Assembly (NCBI RefSeq): GCF_017357225.1
Contig: NZ_CP071604.1
Location: forward strand, 3,351,001-3,415,000
DNA from: Rhizobium binae
Lineage (GTDB): Bacteria; Pseudomonadota; Alphaproteobacteria; Rhizobiales; Rhizobiaceae
Length of the DNA stretch: 64,000 nt
Direction: 5' to 3'
Made by a program: the position numbers and the translations under genes. The stretch's first letter is position 1. The number at the start of each line of letters is the position of its first letter. Under the pieces are notes generated by a model, which had not been told where the DNA came from, did not search any database, and was given only the letters and a program-made list of their open reading frames with translations. This document shows positions 62,671-64,000 of the stretch, in pieces.

Positions 62671-63782
62671 CGGCGATGGAGAGGTCGAGCACGTCGGAGA
62701 TTCTGGTGGCGGTGGTGATCCCCGCCTACAATGCCAGCGACTATATTGCCCAGACGTTTCGCTCCGTCATCGATCAGACCCACAAGGCGTTGGAGATCAT
62801 TGTCGTCGACGATGGCTCGACCGACGAGACGGCTTCCATCTGCCGCCGCTTCGCCGCCGCCGACCCGAGGATCCAGCTTCTGTCGACGGAAAACCACGGC
62901 GTCGCCGCGGCGCGTAATATCGGGATCGCAGCGTCGAAGGCCAGCTATCTCGCCTTCCTGGATGCGGACGATCTCTGGCATACGACGTATATCGAAAGAA
63001 TGCTGTCGGCGCTCCACCCGCTGCCCGAGGCCTGGGGTGCGGTCTATGCCCTTCACCGTTTCGTCGATTCCGAGGGATATTGCACGCGGTCCGGCTCGTC
63101 GCTCAGCGCCCGGGAATCCATTCTCATTCGCCATCTCGTCTTCCGCTTCGTCGGCAATGGCAGCGGCTTCATGGTCCGCCGGACCGTCATAGACAAGATC
63201 GGCGGCTACGATCCGACCTATGCCAATCAGGGTATCGGCGGATGCGAAGACTTCGACTTCGAACTCCGCACAGCCGAGCATTTCAAGATCGAGGCGGTGC
63301 CACTCGGCCTGGTGGGCTATCGCGTTCATGCCGCGGCCATGTCTGCCGACAGATCCCGAATGGCGCAATCGCTTCTGGCTGTCTATGAGCGATGCGTCGC
63401 CCGCAATCCGCAGCTTCCCGCTTTCGTCGTCAGCTGCGCCCGCGCCTCGGCCCACCTCTATGCATTCTCAAAATTTGCGGCTTCGAAAGATTGGCGCAGC
63501 GCCGCGGTCTCGCTCAAACACGTCTATCGTCATAGTCCATGGCTTGCTGCCAGCGTCATAACCAAACTGATCTTTTCAAAAGCCGCCAGAGCCGCAAACA
63601 GGGCGTTGTCCAAAGCCCGGCCGTCCAGGCGGCAGCGGACAGATTTCAAGAAATTCGAGGAAATAGATCCTGTTACGCCGCTGGTTGGCGGATGGTCCCG
63701 TTTCCGAACCAAGGCCTTGTTCCGCCGCTTGTCGGAGATTGACCGTTGTGACGCAGATTGCGCTGCGCTCTCGAAGAGATAG
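62667..63782 (+). CDS. GT2 glycosyltransferase
   Basis: The product has 371 residues from GTG 62667, which overlaps the TGA of the exporter gene; ATG 62676 is an alternative three codons later. The GT2 domain shows AVVIPAYNASDYIAQTFRSV, VVDDGSTDET, DADD at 99-102 and GCEDFDFELR. The C-terminal third is basic (RAANRALSKARPSRRQR). It is the last gene seen in the operon. No polymerase or flippase of the Wzy/Wzx kind is found up to the window end. Confidence 0.9.
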   Translation: MTAMERSSTSEILVAVVIPAYNASDYIAQTFRSVIDQTHKALEIIVVDDGSTDETASICRRFAAADPRIQLLSTENHGVAAARNIGIAASKASYLAFLDADDLWHTTYIERMLSALHPLPEAWGAVYALHRFVDSEGYCTRSGSSLSARESILIRHLVFRFVGNGSGFMVRRTVIDKIGGYDPTYANQGIGGCEDFDFELRTAEHFKIEAVPLGLVGYRVHAAAMSADRSRMAQSLLAVYERCVARNPQLPAFVVSCARASAHLYAFSKFAASKDWRSAAVSLKHVYRHSPWLAASVITKLIFSKAARAANRALSKARPSRRQRTDFKKFEEIDPVTPLVGGWSRFRTKALFRRLSEIDRCDADCAALSKR

Positions 63783-64000
63783 GTTCTGAAGGCCGGCACC
63801 TCCGTGCCATTGGCAACCATTTACTAATTATTCAGTACAAATCGAACATGGCGTAAAATATTTGCCTTCGTGAGACCGACAAAACTGTGGGAAACTATAA
63901 TTCTCCGATAATAAGCTGTGACAATATCAAGATTAAGCGCAATAATAGCTACGCACTGTGTAAAAATCCTACCAGAGGACCCGTCAACCACCCCGGCGGG
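63783..64000. other. AT-rich region after the glycan operon, no gene seen
   Basis: A small hairpin (GGCAC 63795-63799, GTGCC 63804-63808) lies shortly after the last stop codon but lacks a T-run. The rest is AT-rich and has no open frame of note; it may hold a promoter for a gene beyond the window. Confidence 0.4.

Overview
The window looks like a chromosome-type segment from a fast-growing rhizobium (Rhizobium etli / R. leguminosarum group). The basis is the high GC content with GC-rich third codon positions, a chvE-gguABC sugar locus beside a gbpR-type LysR gene, a myo-inositol dehydrogenase, a xylose ABC operon with an ROK regulator, an L-arabinonate dehydratase of 579 residues whose active-site numbering fits the R. 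leguminosarum enzyme, and rhizobial intergenic repeats. The species call is inference from gene content; no search was run. The left edge cuts an mnmD gene.

Layout. 1-11.2 kb is mostly housekeeping: mnmD (partial), a large cytosolic hybrid histidine kinase, a small exported protein, an AlkC-like alkylation repair protein, a DEAD-box RNA helicase, an AraC regulator with an MFS exporter, and an EamA transporter. 11.6-14.8 kb is the circularly permuted ATP-grasp / alpha-E / transglutaminase operon. 14.9-24.5 kb is a leftward sugar operon: chvE, gguA, gguB, gguC, ketoglutarate semialdehyde dehydrogenase, L-arabinonate dehydratase, with gbpR divergent. It links pentose uptake to a non-phosphorylating route ending in 2-oxoglutarate. 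24.6-32.3 kb has a J-domain-like protein, a small membrane protein, iolG/idhA, an 800-base repeat-filled spacer, and a divergent ROK regulator / xylF-xylH-xylG block with a 19-base palindromic operator.

32.5-48 kb follows a tRNA-Arg(CCG) and looks accessory. It carries an aromatic/electrophile-defence style set: isochorismatase-like hydrolase, XapX, Tat-exported amidohydrolase, DoxX, MFS_3 exporter, ring-cleaving dioxygenase, ChaC, RidA, alpha/beta hydrolase and two LysR regulators. Promoter regions share an AT-rich ATTGC-type motif, which suggests one regulon. The right part of this block is decaying: a frameshifted RidA gene, a frameshifted export leader before the alpha/beta hydrolase, an IS3-family remnant, a duplicated permease 3' end, and two broken copies of a small membrane protein gene.

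48-54.3 kb holds a sugar ABC transporter split over two divergent transcripts with an NAD-dependent epimerase, then a divergent ampR-ampC pair. 54.6-63.8 kb is a tight glycan operon: UDP-glucuronate decarboxylase-like enzyme, four GT2 glycosyltransferases and an ABC exporter. One GT2 is fused to a NodS-like methyltransferase and a NodB-like polysaccharide deacetylase, so three activities that Nod-factor synthesis spreads over NodC, NodS and NodB sit in one 999-residue chain. I judge this fusion and its operon the most interesting system in the window.
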